DNA from: Globisporangium splendens
Taxonomy: Eukaryota; Oomycota; Peronosporomycetes; Pythiales; Pythiaceae
NCBI GenBank assembly: GCA_006386115.1
Contig: VFIW01000002.1
Location: 248,001 to 312,000 of the forward strand
Reading direction: 5' to 3'
DNA: 64,000 nucleotides
Under the pieces are notes generated by a model. It saw nothing but the letters and a program-made list of their open reading frames with translations, was not told the DNA's origin and searched no databases. The number at the start of each line of letters is the position of its first letter. The first letter of the stretch is position 1. The translations under genes and the position numbers were made by a program. Positions 45,169-57,630 of this stretch are shown one piece after another.

Positions 45169-47414
45169 TTACGACCACGATTCGATCACGTATCGTTTCG
45201 TTCGCATCATTGTCTTCATGAACGCTTCCGCATTTTTCAGCGGCATCTTGCCAACGGAGCGCAGGATATCGCGCAACACTTCATAGACATCGTTCGGCAT
45301 TCGTTTCGCTGATCCAGCGATGTACACGTAGCCACCGTTCATGAGGAACGCAAACACTTCTTCCTTGTTTTCAGCGAGGCGGGTCTGCACGTAGATTTTG
45401 TGGTCCTGTATGCCATTTTCATGGGATGATATGCACAAATTGAGAATCAAGGAAAATTGCTCTGCTATGGTATTTAAATTTTCACACGCTGCTCTTACCT
45501 GGTCACGTGAAAATGCGGTGTGAAGCCCTGTCAAGTCTTCTGCCTGAACGAGCGTGCGCATTTCATCTCCATACAGAAAATCCTATCAGGGAAATGCATC
45601 AACCCAAGCATTAAAATGACGCCGTTATTTCGCATTCATCACATGCGTTGACACTCACCTTTTTCTCGTGGCGAGAGCCAAAGTAAAGATACGTGTTTCC
45701 GTGCGTTGCATCAGCTGCAGCCAGTGCTCGAAGCACTTTCCGTTCTTGAATGATCGCCCGCATGGCTGCAAGTCCTGTGCCTGGTCCGATCAGCAGCATC
45801 TCGTTCTCTCGACTGGGAGGATCAAAAAGTCCTGTCTTGATCCACATTGGCACCACTTTCTGTTCCTTTTCAGGCTCGAGGGACTGGAAATACGCAGAGC
45901 AGATGCCAGTGCGGCGACGTTTGTATGGAGTCAAAAAATCGACAATTGCGACAGTCAAGTGCACCTACAAAGCAAAAAGCAATGCTGTCAGGGTTCTGAT
46001 TGCACGTAAACCGACAGAAAGACCGGAAAACATACTCTGCCTGGGTGAAGCAAGGGCGACGAAGAAATAGAATACGATCGCGGACGAAGTCGCGGGATCA
46101 TCTGCAGTAGATTCGCGAGCGGCACTTGCACGCTCTTGAAATCCGAGAGCACTTCCCCGTATGTCTTTTTCTCCCGAATGCAGTATCCGTAGAGCAAATC
46201 CACGCCTTCCGGGGACGCGATTTCTTGCAGCTTCTCTTTCTGCAATGATAGCCAAACAGCATCCAGTAATGAGCATGAGTGATAGTGCTCCTCATCACAC
46301 GCTAAGGAAAACGTACCTCTTCCAGATCGGTGGCAAAGAGCGATAGTCGCTCAAAGAAGCTCCGTCGTGGAGTACCGAGGATGTCGAGGTATTTCGCAAA
46401 CACGCCGCGCACTGTCGTCGGCGACGGGAAATCGAACTGCGGCGAGCCATTCGCCGCCAAGATTGCGATCACACGATCACCATCTGGTATGCCAATATAC
46501 TCGAGCATCTCGTCCACTCCCCACGTATTCTCCGGGTAAATGTCGGCGACCGCACCAGCTTTGTACGGGATCGCTCCTGGTGTTGTCGCTGCGTGGCTGC
46601 TGATGTCCAATTCCAGATGACGCACATCTTGCGTCCAATCTTCAGCTGTCAGCCGAGTATTCACGACGACTGGCGCCATGTAAATGCCCTGCTCCACGTT
46701 GAGAGCCGAACTCGGCGCCGCATAGAAAGTCGACTTGTCGTCACGCGGATTGAACATCCTCGCGGCGAGCGTATACTGCTCATCATCATGGAACACGATC
46801 TGGTACTTTGGCTCAATCGGTCGAGGCGAGTCGTCGATCTTGAAGTCTGCAGGCACAGGGTACTGCTGCAGCACGGCGTCCCACAACTTCGTCAGCCACG
46901 GGTTTAGCGCGCCAAAGTACCCGAACGCGTGCTGATCGTCGCCCAAGCCACGATCGATCATCTCCGTGGCACCGAGCTGCAAGAGCCGCGCTTGGAGCTT
47001 GCGCGCGACTGCATTGTACTTGGCGTAGCTCGAGTCGCCGAGACCGAACACCGCGACCTGCATGCCTTGCAGCCACTGCGCGCTCAGATTCTTGCGCAGC
47101 AGACTGCGCCACGCAGCGCGCATGTTCACAGGCGCTTCGCCATCGCCCGTCGTGGACGCCACGAACACCACCATCGAGCACTGTGGCAGCAGCTTCGCGA
47201 CAGGGAAATCGTCCATCGCCATCACCTGCGTGTCCGAAAGGCGCCGCGCGAACGCCATCTGCTGGATGTACTCGGACACATCCTGTGCCGTGCCGGTTTC
47301 GCTGCCGTAGAGGATCAGCAGCCGCGGGATCGTGACGGATGATGGAGGTGCCGGTGGCGCCGCAGCGTCTTCTGCTGGAGTGGCGCTGTGTCCGTTGGTG
47401 GTGGAGAAGTCCAT
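45169..47414 (-). CDS. NDOR1: NADPH-dependent diflavin oxidoreductase, Tah18/NDOR1 type
   Basis: Five exons, 47414-46317, 46239-46036, 45964-45659, 45582-45499 and 45405-45169, in phase, 642 aa. Residues 30-180 are the flavodoxin-like FMN domain (ILYGSETGTAQDVSEY, STTGDGEAP, VFGLGDSSYAKYN). Next come a connecting region and the FAD-binding motif RPRSYSISSSP. NADPH-binding blocks follow: LIGPGTGLAAMRA, YLYFGSRHEKKDFLY and VYIAGSAKRMPNDV. The C-terminal YVIESWS matches the family tail, with a terminal Trp stacking on FAD. Absence of an N-terminal membrane anchor separates it from microsomal P450 reductase; the length fits Tah18/NDOR1 (about 600-620). It passes electrons to anamorsin/Dre2 in cytosolic iron-sulphur protein assembly; no Dre2 gene is in this window. 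Confidence 0.93.
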
Positions 47415-47811
47415 TATAGCAGCAGAAGGAAGGAGTACACGCAGCCGTAAATGCGCCTGATGCTCTCTGGTTCAACTCACTTGGGAATGTGCCAATTGCG
47501 CAATGTGGCAAGCGCGTGCCAGCAATGCACGCATTCGTCAGACACTAAGTCCGCAACAGCCAACTTTGTAAAGTTCGGTTGCATCACATTGTGCGCAGTC
47601 TTCTCGTGAAGAGAAACCATCGAAGGTTTTAATATTATTCTTGTTTTGTGTGCAAGGTGCTCTTTATAAACTCTTGGGAAGCAGGAGTTGCTAACTGACC
47701 ACTTGGGTTGAGTTGTTGATCTAGAGGATCCCTCTTTCTCCTTTCCTTTCACTCTCTCACAGTAAAAAAGAAGGGTGTCGCTGGCAAAGAAGAGGAAAGC
47801 AGGAAGCAGCC
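47415..47811. promoter_or_regulatory. Shared intergenic region NDOR1/RBX1
   Basis: 397 bp between divergent starts. Short pyrimidine-rich stretches (CTCTTTCTCCTTTCC, 47730-47755) precede the RBX1 ATG. No specific element identified. Confidence 0.45.
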
Positions 47812-48402
<591 letters not shown>

Positions 48403-48824
48403 ATCCACAGATCGCGTGAGAAAGAAAGTCAAGGAGAGAAAGAGTAGGCACAAAGAGAAAGGGGAGGTCCGTACTGTGTCGTCTGCAAGAGCTTGCGGAA
48501 TCGCTCGTCAATTAGCTGAACGCCTCTGCTCTCCTCGTTTTCTTAGGCAAGGATGCGAGCACATCATCCGAATTGGAGAGCGGATCTCCACTTTAATATA
48601 CATCGAGTTCTGCGTTTTCGCTTGCCCACACTTGTGGTTATTGCATCCCAGCGAGCGAGACACTAGGCATATTGCTGGTTGAAAGATGGCCACGATGAGG
48701 CTATCCTGCTTTCATTTTCTCTTTTTCTTGTTCTTTCTTATGATCGTTGGGGGCAACTGCGGTGCACTTCTTGCTGTGTGCTGCCTCTTTGCTTTCTTTG
48801 CTATTGAGGGTTGGTGGCATTGCT
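48403..48824. other. Convergent 3' ends, RBX1 and GYF gene
   Basis: 422 bp between opposing stop codons. A T-rich stretch (CTTTCATTTTCTCTTTTTC, 48709-48727) is the only notable feature. No gene seen. Confidence 0.5.
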
Positions 48825-51800
48825 TTAGACAAAGTTCAAGAGCGATGGATCGATTTTCTGTCCTTTGCCGCCTCGACGCTTGCCTTTCTTGCCGGTGGAT
48901 ACATCGTCGTCTTGGCTCTTGGCGCTCGCGCTGCTAGGCGATTTCTTCAAGGAAGGACCCGACGAGGACGGGAAGGACGAACCTTTCTTCTTGCGCTGGA
49001 TAAACTCGGTCGCAAACGCCGAGACACGAGGCGTCGAGCCCAAGTACGCCGCCAGGTATTCACGGATCTCACCTGGGTCTTCAAGCGACGCGCAGTACTC
49101 CATTAATGTCAGATCTTCACGGCCACTGATCGCCTGGAACTGCTTCGCCGCCCACGTCATAAACTCGGACGAGACGGCAGTGTTGCCAAATGCGTTCGAC
49201 ACCTTCACTTCATCTGTGGTCGCAGAACCACTCGAACTCGCCTTGGCGGTTTGGGCCGCACCAAAGTTCCAGAAAGACGCATCGCTCTCTACTTTCGCTG
49301 GCGTAGGGCTCGTTTTGGGGGCAGACGAATCTGCGCCATTTGTGGCGCGAATCTGCTGGCGGCTCTTTAGCACCGACACTGGCACTGGACCCAACGACGA
49401 CCGCACTGGCTTTGGCGCGGGGGTCACAGACGTACCGGCGACAACGTTCACCCAGTGCGAGTTCGACGACGTGCCACCTTCGTTCTTGCGTGCACGTTCC
49501 TGGGCCAAACGCTCTTCTTCAGCCTGAATGTCTCGCAATGATTGCTTCGAGGCAATTGTTGGTTGCGCAGTAGCCACTGGAACTCCCCACGGACTTGCGC
49601 CTCCACCACTGGAAGATGGTGCGGCCGGTGCAGGAGACTGAGGTTGTGGTGGAGATGGAGCTGCAAGGGACTGAACGCCCAACATCATCTTCAACTGCGC
49701 ACCCATTTGCTCCAGGTTTGTCGAGTTCGAGGTTTCTTCCATCTTCTTGCGCAACTCTTGCTGTTCTTCCTTTTGGATGTCCTTGAGCGATTTTGCTGGA
49801 GCTGCCGTCGGGTCCACCCATGCCCCTTTATCATTGCCGTTGTTTTCGGCCGCCTTGGCTTGGTTCTTTGACTTCTTCGTGTTTTCTTTCGCTGGGGTTC
49901 CAGTCTGCTTTTGACTAGCCTGTGACTGCGAAGCTGGTGACTGACTAGCTTGCGACTGAGGAGCTTGCGGCTGCTTTGGTGCAACAGGCTTAGGAGGAGT
50001 AGGTGACACCACTTGCTTTTCTTCTTGCTTTTCCGGGCTACTGAGCGCATTGCGCACTTCTTCGGCTGCGCGACGTTTCTCCTCATTCTGGATTTCATAC
50101 AGTGAGAACGAGTTGTCAGCATCAGTCTTTGGCTTTCCCCACGGATCCAATGGCACATCCGCCTTCTCTTGGGTGTGCAGTTGAGCCATTTCTGCTAATG
50201 GATTGTGTTGTTGTTGTTGCTGCTGCTGTCCTTGGTGGAACAAGCTTTCACCCAACACCGGTTGCTGCGAGGAGCTTTGCCAGAATTCATTCTGCTGCTG
50301 CCTCGCTCCACTATCGTTCAAGAAAAGAGAATCACGGAGAACCGGGTCGTGGGCACCAAGGTGATGCTGCGTGCGGAAGTCGGACTGGAATTGGGTTTGC
50401 ATTCCATGGAAACTTTCGTTCGCAGGAATGCCTCGCTGGTCTTGTTCGCCTCCAAAGATTCCCAATGCACTCATGATGCCTTCTCGCTGCATTCGCTGCC
50501 ACGAGCTCTGCTGCTGTAGCAACATGTGCTGTTGCTGTTGATGATGATGCTGCTGCTGTTGTTGTTGCTGTTGTAGCATTTGCTGCTGATGCATTTGCTG
50601 CTGTTGTTGCTGGTAGAGGTGGCTCTGCTGCTGACGAGCAATCTCCAGTCGTTGCATTTCCATGCGGATCTTCTCTTCTTGGTTCAATTGCAGCAAGCGC
50701 TGGTGCTCTTGTTGCTGCTGCAGTTGCAGCATTTGCTGTTGTTGCTGTAGCTCTTGGCGTTGCTGCTCTTGCTGCAATGCATACAGACGCTGCCGCTCGT
50801 TCTCGGCTGCTACCTTCGGACTTGGCTGTGGAGGGCCAGAAAATGGTACTTGTCCGTGTAAAAACTGGTTTGCGAGTGGCGTAAACGCACCTTCTCTTCC
50901 AAATCGGATCGGAAGGTGCGGCTTAAAGTAGCCAGCTTCAAACCATTCACGCATCTCGATCGATTTGAACGGACCTTGCTGGAGTCCTTGTGGGTCCAAG
51001 TAAAACCATTCATCTCGCACTTCTACGCGCAACGACTCCAAACTCGACAACGGCTCGCCACCGAGTTGTTGCAAGGAGAAGCTTTTCTCCTCGACAAGCG
51101 GAAACTGCTTGGTATCGATGATACCGAATTGGCTCTTTGCCGTCGATGCGTCCTCGAAAAACAGAGGTCCACGATCTCCGCCGAGACCACCACCAAGATC
51201 GGTCGGATCGTCCCATTGCACTTCCTCGTCACTGTCTTCAAACTGGCCGGCAGCAGCTGCGCTTTCGAGTTTCTTATCAAACTCGTCCAGATCGGTGTTG
51301 TTATCTTTCTGTAAAGCAGAAGCAGACAGTGTTAGAATGACTTTGCCTAACAGCACACCGCTATGAGCAAATGCAACGCTCGCAGAACATGTATGCGTAC
51401 CAGAACAGGAGGATTTAATTCCTCACGCATCGCATCCATTTCACGACGGAATCGCTCTGCTGCTTCAGCCATGCTCGATAGATCCTATAGTAGCCACAGA
51501 GACAGCAGCCGTCAACAAGAATGATTCCCTTTTGTTTTCGCTCAGTAGATCTATGCAAATAAACAAATACATACCATTTCATTGCTGTCGCTGCCACCAA
51601 GGGCTCCGACATCATCCCATACATCGTCACGGCTGCCCGAGGACGGCTCTGTAACCTTGAAGCCGCGTTGCCACGTGCTGTCTCCGTCGCCTTGCGGCTG
51701 CTGCTCATCACCATCATTCTTTGCGGTCTTGTTGCCTCCCTCTTCCCATTTTCCATTTGAACGACTGCGGTCTGATTGCTGCTGTCCGTCCGTCGCATTT

Positions 51801-52537
51801 CCTGCTCCCGTGCCTCGTCCGCGACCACGGCCGCGATTGCGGTTCAACGCCCACTGCTTGTATATTTCCTCATAGTCGAACGGAAGAGTCGAGACCGGGG
51901 GCAATGCAAGATCGCATGCAACCAGTGTCTCGGGTGGAAACTCGGGCGGCGACGTCGTCGTGAAATGCAATGCAAGCAGTTCTTCCTTCGTATAGCGCAA
52001 CACTGCATCCACGATTGCACACCAAGCCACACAACGCCGCACAAACTCAAATTAGACGCCTGTGTGTCACATATCCACATAAAAGTATCCATTTACACAG
52101 TTGCCATCCTTACCTTTGCTTTTACGGCGAGATGCATCGGCGGCGCCTTGTGGGTCTTGCGCGGCATTGGCATCTTTGCCCTGTCCCGCAGTCGCATTAC
52201 TCGCATTGCTCGTGGCTGCTGTCACAAAGCCCTCGCCGTCCTTCGACCATTGCGGGCGATACGCGGATCCTTCCGATTCTGTTCGCCCGCGTCCTTTCAT
52301 CGCAAACATCGTGCGCGGACGCAGCGAGATGCCTTCGCTCGATGCACTCGTCGATGCGTTCGAGCCTCCTGGTCCTGCAGGCGGCTTTCCCTCCGTGACC
52401 GTCGTGTGCTTTTCGGACTTGCTGCTACCGGGATCTTCGGACGTCGCACCGCCGCCACTGCCGCTGGTCGTGTGCTTCTTGCGGTGCTTTGCGGTCTTGG
52501 TGACGAAATCGTCGTCGCCGTCGTCGCGCTTCATCAT
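48825..52537 (-). CDS. GYF-domain protein (GIGYF/Smy2-like) with long glutamine-rich region
   Basis: Four exons, 52537-52114, 52002-51575, 51484-51401 and 51308-48825, in phase, 1139 aa. The N-terminal third is disordered and RG-rich (WALNRNRGRGRGRG). KVLRYTKEELLALHF near residue 145 resembles the 4E-binding-type helix (YxxxxLL) also found near the start of GIGYF proteins. The GYF domain, about residues 395-450, reads EWFYLDPQGLQQGPFKS, MREWFEAGYF and PIRFG, with the proline-recognition G-P-F and W-F residues intact. A glutamine-rich stretch follows (about 470-600), then Ala/Pro/Ser-rich sequence and a C-terminal helix EFMTWAAKQFQ with LMEYCASLEDPGEIREYLAAYLG, conserved in GIGYF-type proteins. 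Likely translational repression or mRNA decay scaffold. Confidence 0.88.
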
Positions 52538-52725
52538 CGTGGCGATAGTGCGTGGTAGTTAGTTGGGGGGCTCTGCGGTGCTGCGGATCGAGCCAATGGA
52601 CTCAATCGGGCGCTTCTTGTCTTTGGCGTTTGGCTCGGGGTTCAATTCTCGTGGTGAATTGCCCCCCACTCGGCCCCCCGCCCCCTCCCGCGACATAATA
52701 AAAACAACAACAGCACACACACACA

Positions 52726-52756
<31 letters not shown>

Positions 52757-53005
52757 GCACCTCAAGTGAACCGGAGGATGCGCGGTTCGAGTGGGACCGG
52801 GCTCGGTTAACTACCAAAATATCGACGAAACACGGTGGGATGAAAGGCTTTTACACCTTGTTTTGGGTATGGTGGACATTTTTGAACTTGACGATCTGGA
52901 GGGTGGTAGAGACTTTTGTGGAGTGCGATCTCTTTTGGGGTTCATCAAACTATTGCATCGTGGGTGCTCGATGTCTGCACAAGTGTGCAATTGGTGAAGG
53001 GGAAA
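52538..53005. promoter_or_regulatory. Shared intergenic region GYF/RS-rich gene with (AC)n(TC)n tract
   Basis: 468 bp between divergent starts. A CACACACACAC run passes into a (TC)n tract at about 52713-52750, then T6. A similar TC tract lies between COG5 and myosin (10451-10483). Confidence 0.5.
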
Positions 53006-54082
53006 ATGGCGGCGGGGCTGCGCAACTGGCGGTACGTTGGCGTCTCTGTGTGTGCATATGTGCATTACTTTTGTGTGTGCGTGCATGAGCTGTCGTGTCT
53101 AACGCCATCGTCATCATCCTGTTGCTCTTGTTGTGTCATACAGAGGCGAAGTGATCGGCGCAAACGATGCAAACGAAGATGCCGCGACGACGACAGCAAC
53201 ATCCTCACCGTCGCCAGCGATTCCGCTCCCCCGAGCTGCAGAGAACGGCGAGACCTCGAGAGATGCAGTGAGCGGTGCCAATGAGGAGCGACATCAGGAT
53301 GGCGCAAGCACATCTACGGAGAGCAAGGAGCGTGCTGTGGTGTTCCGCAAGGACGAGTTTGGTCGTGACATTCCCGTGGAAGTATCAGCCTCCGACAAGG
53401 ACAAGTCACGCAAGAAATCGGGCAAAAAGAAATACAGCAAGAAGAAGAGCAAGAAGAAGCTCAAGCACAAGCGGAGCAGTCGCTCGCGATCACGATCGCC
53501 GAGTGTCCCGCGAAGCATGTTGGTAGGCACGCCGCCGCCTCCCGATCCATATCGTCCCCAGGTTGGTGACTTTGCTAACGCATTGGGAAACTTCGCAGGG
53601 GTTTCGATATATCTAACAATGAATATGCGTCGCACGTCGTGATGTATACCCTTTAGCTGGATGAAACGCGCCATCAACGCGGTCGGGAGAGCACGCGACA
53701 TCGCCGCAGTCGAAGCAGAAGCGTCCGTCGATCAAGACGACACGAGGACCGACGCCACCGGCGCTCACGCAGTAAACACGACGACAGCAGGAACCAAAGC
53801 AGCTCCAGTCGAAGCAGAAGTCGAGAGCGAAACCGAGACAAGCGGAGACGTCGAAGAAGTCGAACGAGGAGCGACGCGAGTCGAAGCTGCAGCCGAAGTC
53901 GGAGCCGCTCACGAACATCGCCAACACGCCACCGCCTCTCACCATCCACAAGTCAGTGGACGCACGATGCGTTTGAAAACCGGAGTCCAAGTCCCGTGCG
54001 CGAGACGGATCCGTTTTACCGTCCGGAACCTGAAGCGTGGGTGTCCAGAGCTGGAGGTGTATACATGCCCAAGAAACAGTAG
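53006..54082 (+). CDS. Arginine/serine-rich (RS) protein, probably splicing-related
   Basis: Three exons, 53006-53031, 53144-53561 and 53657-54082, in phase, 289 aa. The start MAAGLRNWRGEVIGAND is followed by an acidic, Ser/Thr-rich region with FRKDEFGRDIPVEVS, then a lysine block (SRKKSGKKKYSKKKSKKK), RSSRSRSRSPSVPRS and PPPPDPYRP. The last exon is almost wholly RS dipeptides (RRSRSRSVRRSRR, SRSRSRERNRDKRRRR, SCSRSRSRSRTSPTR), ending FYRPEPEAWVSRAGGVYMPKK. No RRM or other folded domain is visible, so it is not a classical SR protein; an accessory splicing factor or nuclear-speckle protein fits. The RS tail would make it a typical cargo for transportin-3-type receptors such as the one encoded at 34.5-38.5 kb; that link is inference. 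Confidence 0.78.
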
Positions 54083-55184
54083 CGAAGTCGGTCCATGGCT
54101 CATGGTAATCTCCAGAAGGAAGATGGTCCAAAGCAAGGTAAGCATTTTGGCAGCAAACTCATGACGATACAATTCTAAAACTCACCGAGTGAACTAGCTC
54201 AATATTCAGCTTCAGCAGTGCATTAACACCCATGAGATGGCTGGGATGAGAAAAGAACTGAAGCATTTTCGGTGGAACATCGACACCACGCTCGGAAGAT
54301 CAGCACTGTGAATATGAACGCGACCTTCGCATCACGGGCGTCTATCGGCGCGATCGACCCTGCCACAGGTCCGGGAAAAGCTGGAATACCATCTGCGACA
54401 GCTGGTGGTGCCATGAAGTTGATGATGCAGCTGACTTCATTCTGGATCGGGAATAGTATCATCGTGGTGCTTGGAGCTGGAAGAGGACCAGGCAACTATG
54501 GAAGCGATCCATTTGCTGGGACAGTTAGTGGCGCCACGTGGTTGACGATGCTGTTAGTCTCGTTCTGAATCGCACCCCCGAGCTCCGTCGGAGGACACAG
54601 GATCGTGTTTCGTATTCCCGTCGTCGGCGCGAAAACGAACTGGACCAAAGGGAACCCTCGGCCAGCGAGCTCCCCGATTCTTCTTGCGCTTTAACAGCAT
54701 TTCAGCATTCTTGTCGTCGCTCTGCGCACTAGGCTTGGTCATGTTGCGATCGATTCCCACGTGGTGTGTTCAACTGGAGGCACGTTGCAAAGTGAGGAGG
54801 AAGGAGGAAAACAGTAAGAGCTACGACGACAGCACTGGGAGCATAAGGTCATCGGTACACAGCGGTCCAGAGAACATGAGTAGTGCTTGCGATAGGCTTC
54901 TTCATGAGGTCACTCTAGCTTCATTCCATTTAAGCACTAGTCAAAAGAAGGATCTCGGGGACGTACCTCGAACCTCAAAACTACTCAAACGGCAACTGGT
55001 AACTAGGTGTGCATCGGGTTAAGACGGAGTAAAAGAACAGCTCGCTGGGGAGCATGTCAGAAGACGACTGTCCCGTAGTAATTACTGCAGCATCACCATC
55101 CTCTGTATCACGTGCTTGAAGCGCTAGTCTTCATCTCCACGATACACTGTCCCAAATGCAACAGCCATTGTCCCCAATGTATAG
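54083..55184. other. Degenerate region with a diverged tandem repeat
   Basis: No intact gene recognised. Two stretches (about 54368-54450 and 54487-54570) are diverged copies of each other: GGTCCGGGAAAAGCTGGA against GGACCAGGCAACTATGGA, with matching ends. Open frames exist on both strands; the minus one repeats IQNE..(S/C)I(V/I)N..AP and, upstream at 54554-54760, a basic stretch KRKKNRGARWPR. This could be a decayed minus-strand gene with a proline-rich tail. The rest (54800-55180) shows no feature. Confidence 0.4.
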
Positions 55185-56064
55185 TCATGTTGATACGGTT
55201 GGAGTCAGTATGCGGCTCACGAGAATCTTGACCACTCGAAGAGGTCCCGTCGGATTCGCTCGAGCAGAGAGCTCCATGAGCGGGAGATCGTGCTGCTGAC
55301 AGTAGGCGCGAATTTCTGAAAGTACCGCCTCAACCTCCGCGGTCACTAAAACATCGCGCTTGTTGCCGACAATCACGACGGGCGACGTCCGAGTCTGTTC
55401 GTTGTCATTTGTCAAATTGTTTTCTACTAGTGCGTCTTGTGTTGACCACAGGAGCTCCAGTACGACTTGCCACGATCGACGCATCACCGACACATCCGGA
55501 TCCATCGCAAACATGAACACAAACGCTTTCACGCTGCGAACGTATCGCTCGTACATGGCTGAGCCCGCAAAGATCTGGGACGGAACATCCCATAAGTGGG
55601 CCACATGATGGTGGAGATTTCCGCTTGATTAATGCGTTGGAGGGTGGTGAGCTCATGGTGCCAATAGGATATGCAAACAACGTACTTTAATGACGACTCG
55701 AGGAAAATGCTCCAGATGCACCAGCTTTGCACCGATATTCGCTATTCAAGTCCGTCGAAACATCGAAACCGCGTCGTACCAGATCAGTGCAAATCAAATT
55801 GATCAATTGTCAGCATGCCACTCCGACGAATTATGCCAAGGTTGCCGCTGTGCACCTGTCGTCGAAGGGACATGCGTTGAGGTTGTCGTCTCATCATCTC
55901 CTTCCTCTTTGCCGCCTTTGACCGTCACCACACTGCCCATGAGCCGCTGGAACAGCGTGGTTTTTCCGACGCCGCTGGCTCCGAGCACCACGATCTTGAT
56001 TTTCTCCACTCTGTCGGTCGTCGTCGAACCATGAGAGGAGCTTTTCCGACGGCGGCTCACTGTG
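55185..56064 (-). CDS. Ras-like small GTPase with atypical switch II motif
   Basis: Minus strand, at least three exons (about 56060-55800, 55755-55690, 55625-55185); junctions approximate and the initiation codon not found, so a further 5' exon is likely. G1 is clear (KIKIVVLGASGVGKTTLFQRLMGS); a switch I region with IGAKLVHLEHFPRV follows; G3 reads HLWDVPSQIF, where the usual D-x-x-G-Q is D-V-P-S-Q, so the invariant glycine is absent; G4 is VIVGNKRD and G5 ELSAR. The region AMYERYVRSVKAFVFMF matches the post-switch II helix of Rab/Ras proteins. No C-terminal cysteine prenylation site is seen (ends ILTPTVST). Rab-like or RABL-type function is a guess. It starts near the divergent zinc transporter. 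Confidence 0.68.
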
Positions 56065-56262
56065 TGCAATGTTGTATCATCATCACAAAGTTAGTATACG
56101 AGCGAATTTGATTAAAACGATGCAATCCAACACCAGGTCATGGTCCGTATTCAAGTTGCAACGCAGAATCTGTCGCACCTGTACCTCCCATCGAAATGAA
56201 CGCGTGTCCAGGAACGAATCAGTGGCGCTCACTCTCTCAAACCAATTTGAACCGTTGGGTAT

Positions 56263-57630
56263 GTGCGTATGTGGTGTGTCGCCACCGCCGTCGGACAAAA
56301 ATACGAGAACCTCGAATACGGAAAATCGTATCTTGTGGTTTTCACTATTGCTGCGTTCATTTTGCAATTTGCGCTCCCCAGCACCATATATTTAGCCAAG
56401 AAGCTGAAGACTCATCCAAAAAGCATGCTCGAGTCCGTGGCGGGTTTCAAGCTTTTCTCGGCGGCGCTGATCTGGATCCTCGCGATCACCGGTGGCGTCG
56501 CGCCGCTGCTGCTTCGCAACCAGCAGCACCATGGCAAAGGCTCGCTCGTGAGCGTGCTCAACATGTTTGCCGGCGGCGTCTTCCTCTCGGGCGCCGTGCT
56601 GCATCTGCTGCCTGATGCCCAGGAGAACGAAGCGCTTGCGACGTGGCTCTGTGAATCTGAAGACGGATGCTTCAAGTGGGCGAACTTCTTCTTTGGTGTG
56701 GGGTTTCTGTTTGTGCTGATTCTCGAGCTGTTTGCGCACTCGCTGCAGCGCACGTTTGGTGACGAGAACAGCAAAGTAGGGCTCCAGCAGCAACAACAGC
56801 AGTTCAATCACGAGCTCACGCCGCTCGTCACGAACTCCACGATCGACTACAGCCGCCACCGTCAACCAGACATGTTGCCTACGCACCATCACCACGCTAC
56901 GTCGTCGTCGGATGAGACGGAGGTCGCGTCGCCCTCTGCAAGAATCCACCCAGATGATCTCGTTGTTGGTCATGCGCACCACAACCACGATCTTGAAAGC
57001 GGTGGCCACAGTCACGACCTATCGTACGATGAACCTGCGCCTTCCTACGACAGTACACTGAAAGATTCCATGACAAAGCACGCGCTACAACAGCATCATC
57101 ACCACCGAAGCAGCAAGGCAACGAACGCCAATGATGATACTCTTTGTGCCGACATGGAAGTCACGCATGCGCACATCCACGGGATCATGGACGCGAAGCC
57201 CGTGCTGGCGTTCGTCGTATTTGTCGCGTTGTCCTTCCATTCGCTCATGGAAGGAATGGGCATCGGCGCATCGAATCATGCCGCGTGGGACATCCTGATC
57301 GCAGTCCTCGCGCACAAGTCGCTAGCTGCGTTTGCGCTCACAATGGAATTGCAACACCACCAGGTCCCGCTGCGTCGCGTGGCCACATCCATTGGCATCT
57401 TCTCCATCATGTCACCCGTGGGCATCTTCCTTGGCTCGATGCTCGTGGACTCAACCGAGGAGAGCATCGGCAGCGGGATCTGTTCGGCACTCGCAGGCGG
57501 CACGTTCCTGTTCGTCGCCGTCATGGAGGTCATCCCGCAGGAGTTGCAGAACAACAAGCATCTAAGTGAAAAATGCGCGGCATTGGTGGCTGGGTACTGC
57601 GCCATGGGGGTCTTGTCCATCTGGGCATAA
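56263..57630 (+). CDS. ZIP-family (SLC39) zinc/iron transporter
   Basis: Single open frame of up to 455 aa; the ATG at 56425 (MLESVAGFKLFSAAL) gives a better-placed first membrane segment and is the more likely start (401 aa), since 56263 would overlap the neighbouring promoter. Eight hydrophobic segments are split by a long cytosolic loop (about 170-300) very rich in histidine (PTHHHHAT, VGHAHHNHD, QQHHHHRSS, THAHIHG), a usual metal-sensing loop. TM4 has HSLMEGMGIGA and TM5 HKSLAAFALTMEL, the metal-binding pair that defines the family. ZIPs bring zinc, iron or manganese into the cytosol. Close to plant/fungal ZIP I/II types by layout. Confidence 0.9.
   Translation: MRMWCVATAVGQKYENLEYGKSYLVVFTIAAFILQFALPSTIYLAKKLKTHPKSMLESVAGFKLFSAALIWILAITGGVAPLLLRNQQHHGKGSLVSVLNMFAGGVFLSGAVLHLLPDAQENEALATWLCESEDGCFKWANFFFGVGFLFVLILELFAHSLQRTFGDENSKVGLQQQQQQFNHELTPLVTNSTIDYSRHRQPDMLPTHHHHATSSSDETEVASPSARIHPDDLVVGHAHHNHDLESGGHSHDLSYDEPAPSYDSTLKDSMTKHALQQHHHHRSSKATNANDDTLCADMEVTHAHIHGIMDAKPVLAFVVFVALSFHSLMEGMGIGASNHAAWDILIAVLAHKSLAAFALTMELQHHQVPLRRVATSIGIFSIMSPVGIFLGSMLVDSTEESIGSGICSALAGGTFLFVAVMEVIPQELQNNKHLSEKCAALVAGYCAMGVLSIWA

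Noticed and set aside
54554..54760. Splicing factor SF1 pseudogene on the minus strand
   Set aside because: Only a short KRKKNRGARW-like stretch is suggestive; no KH domain or further exons could be read.
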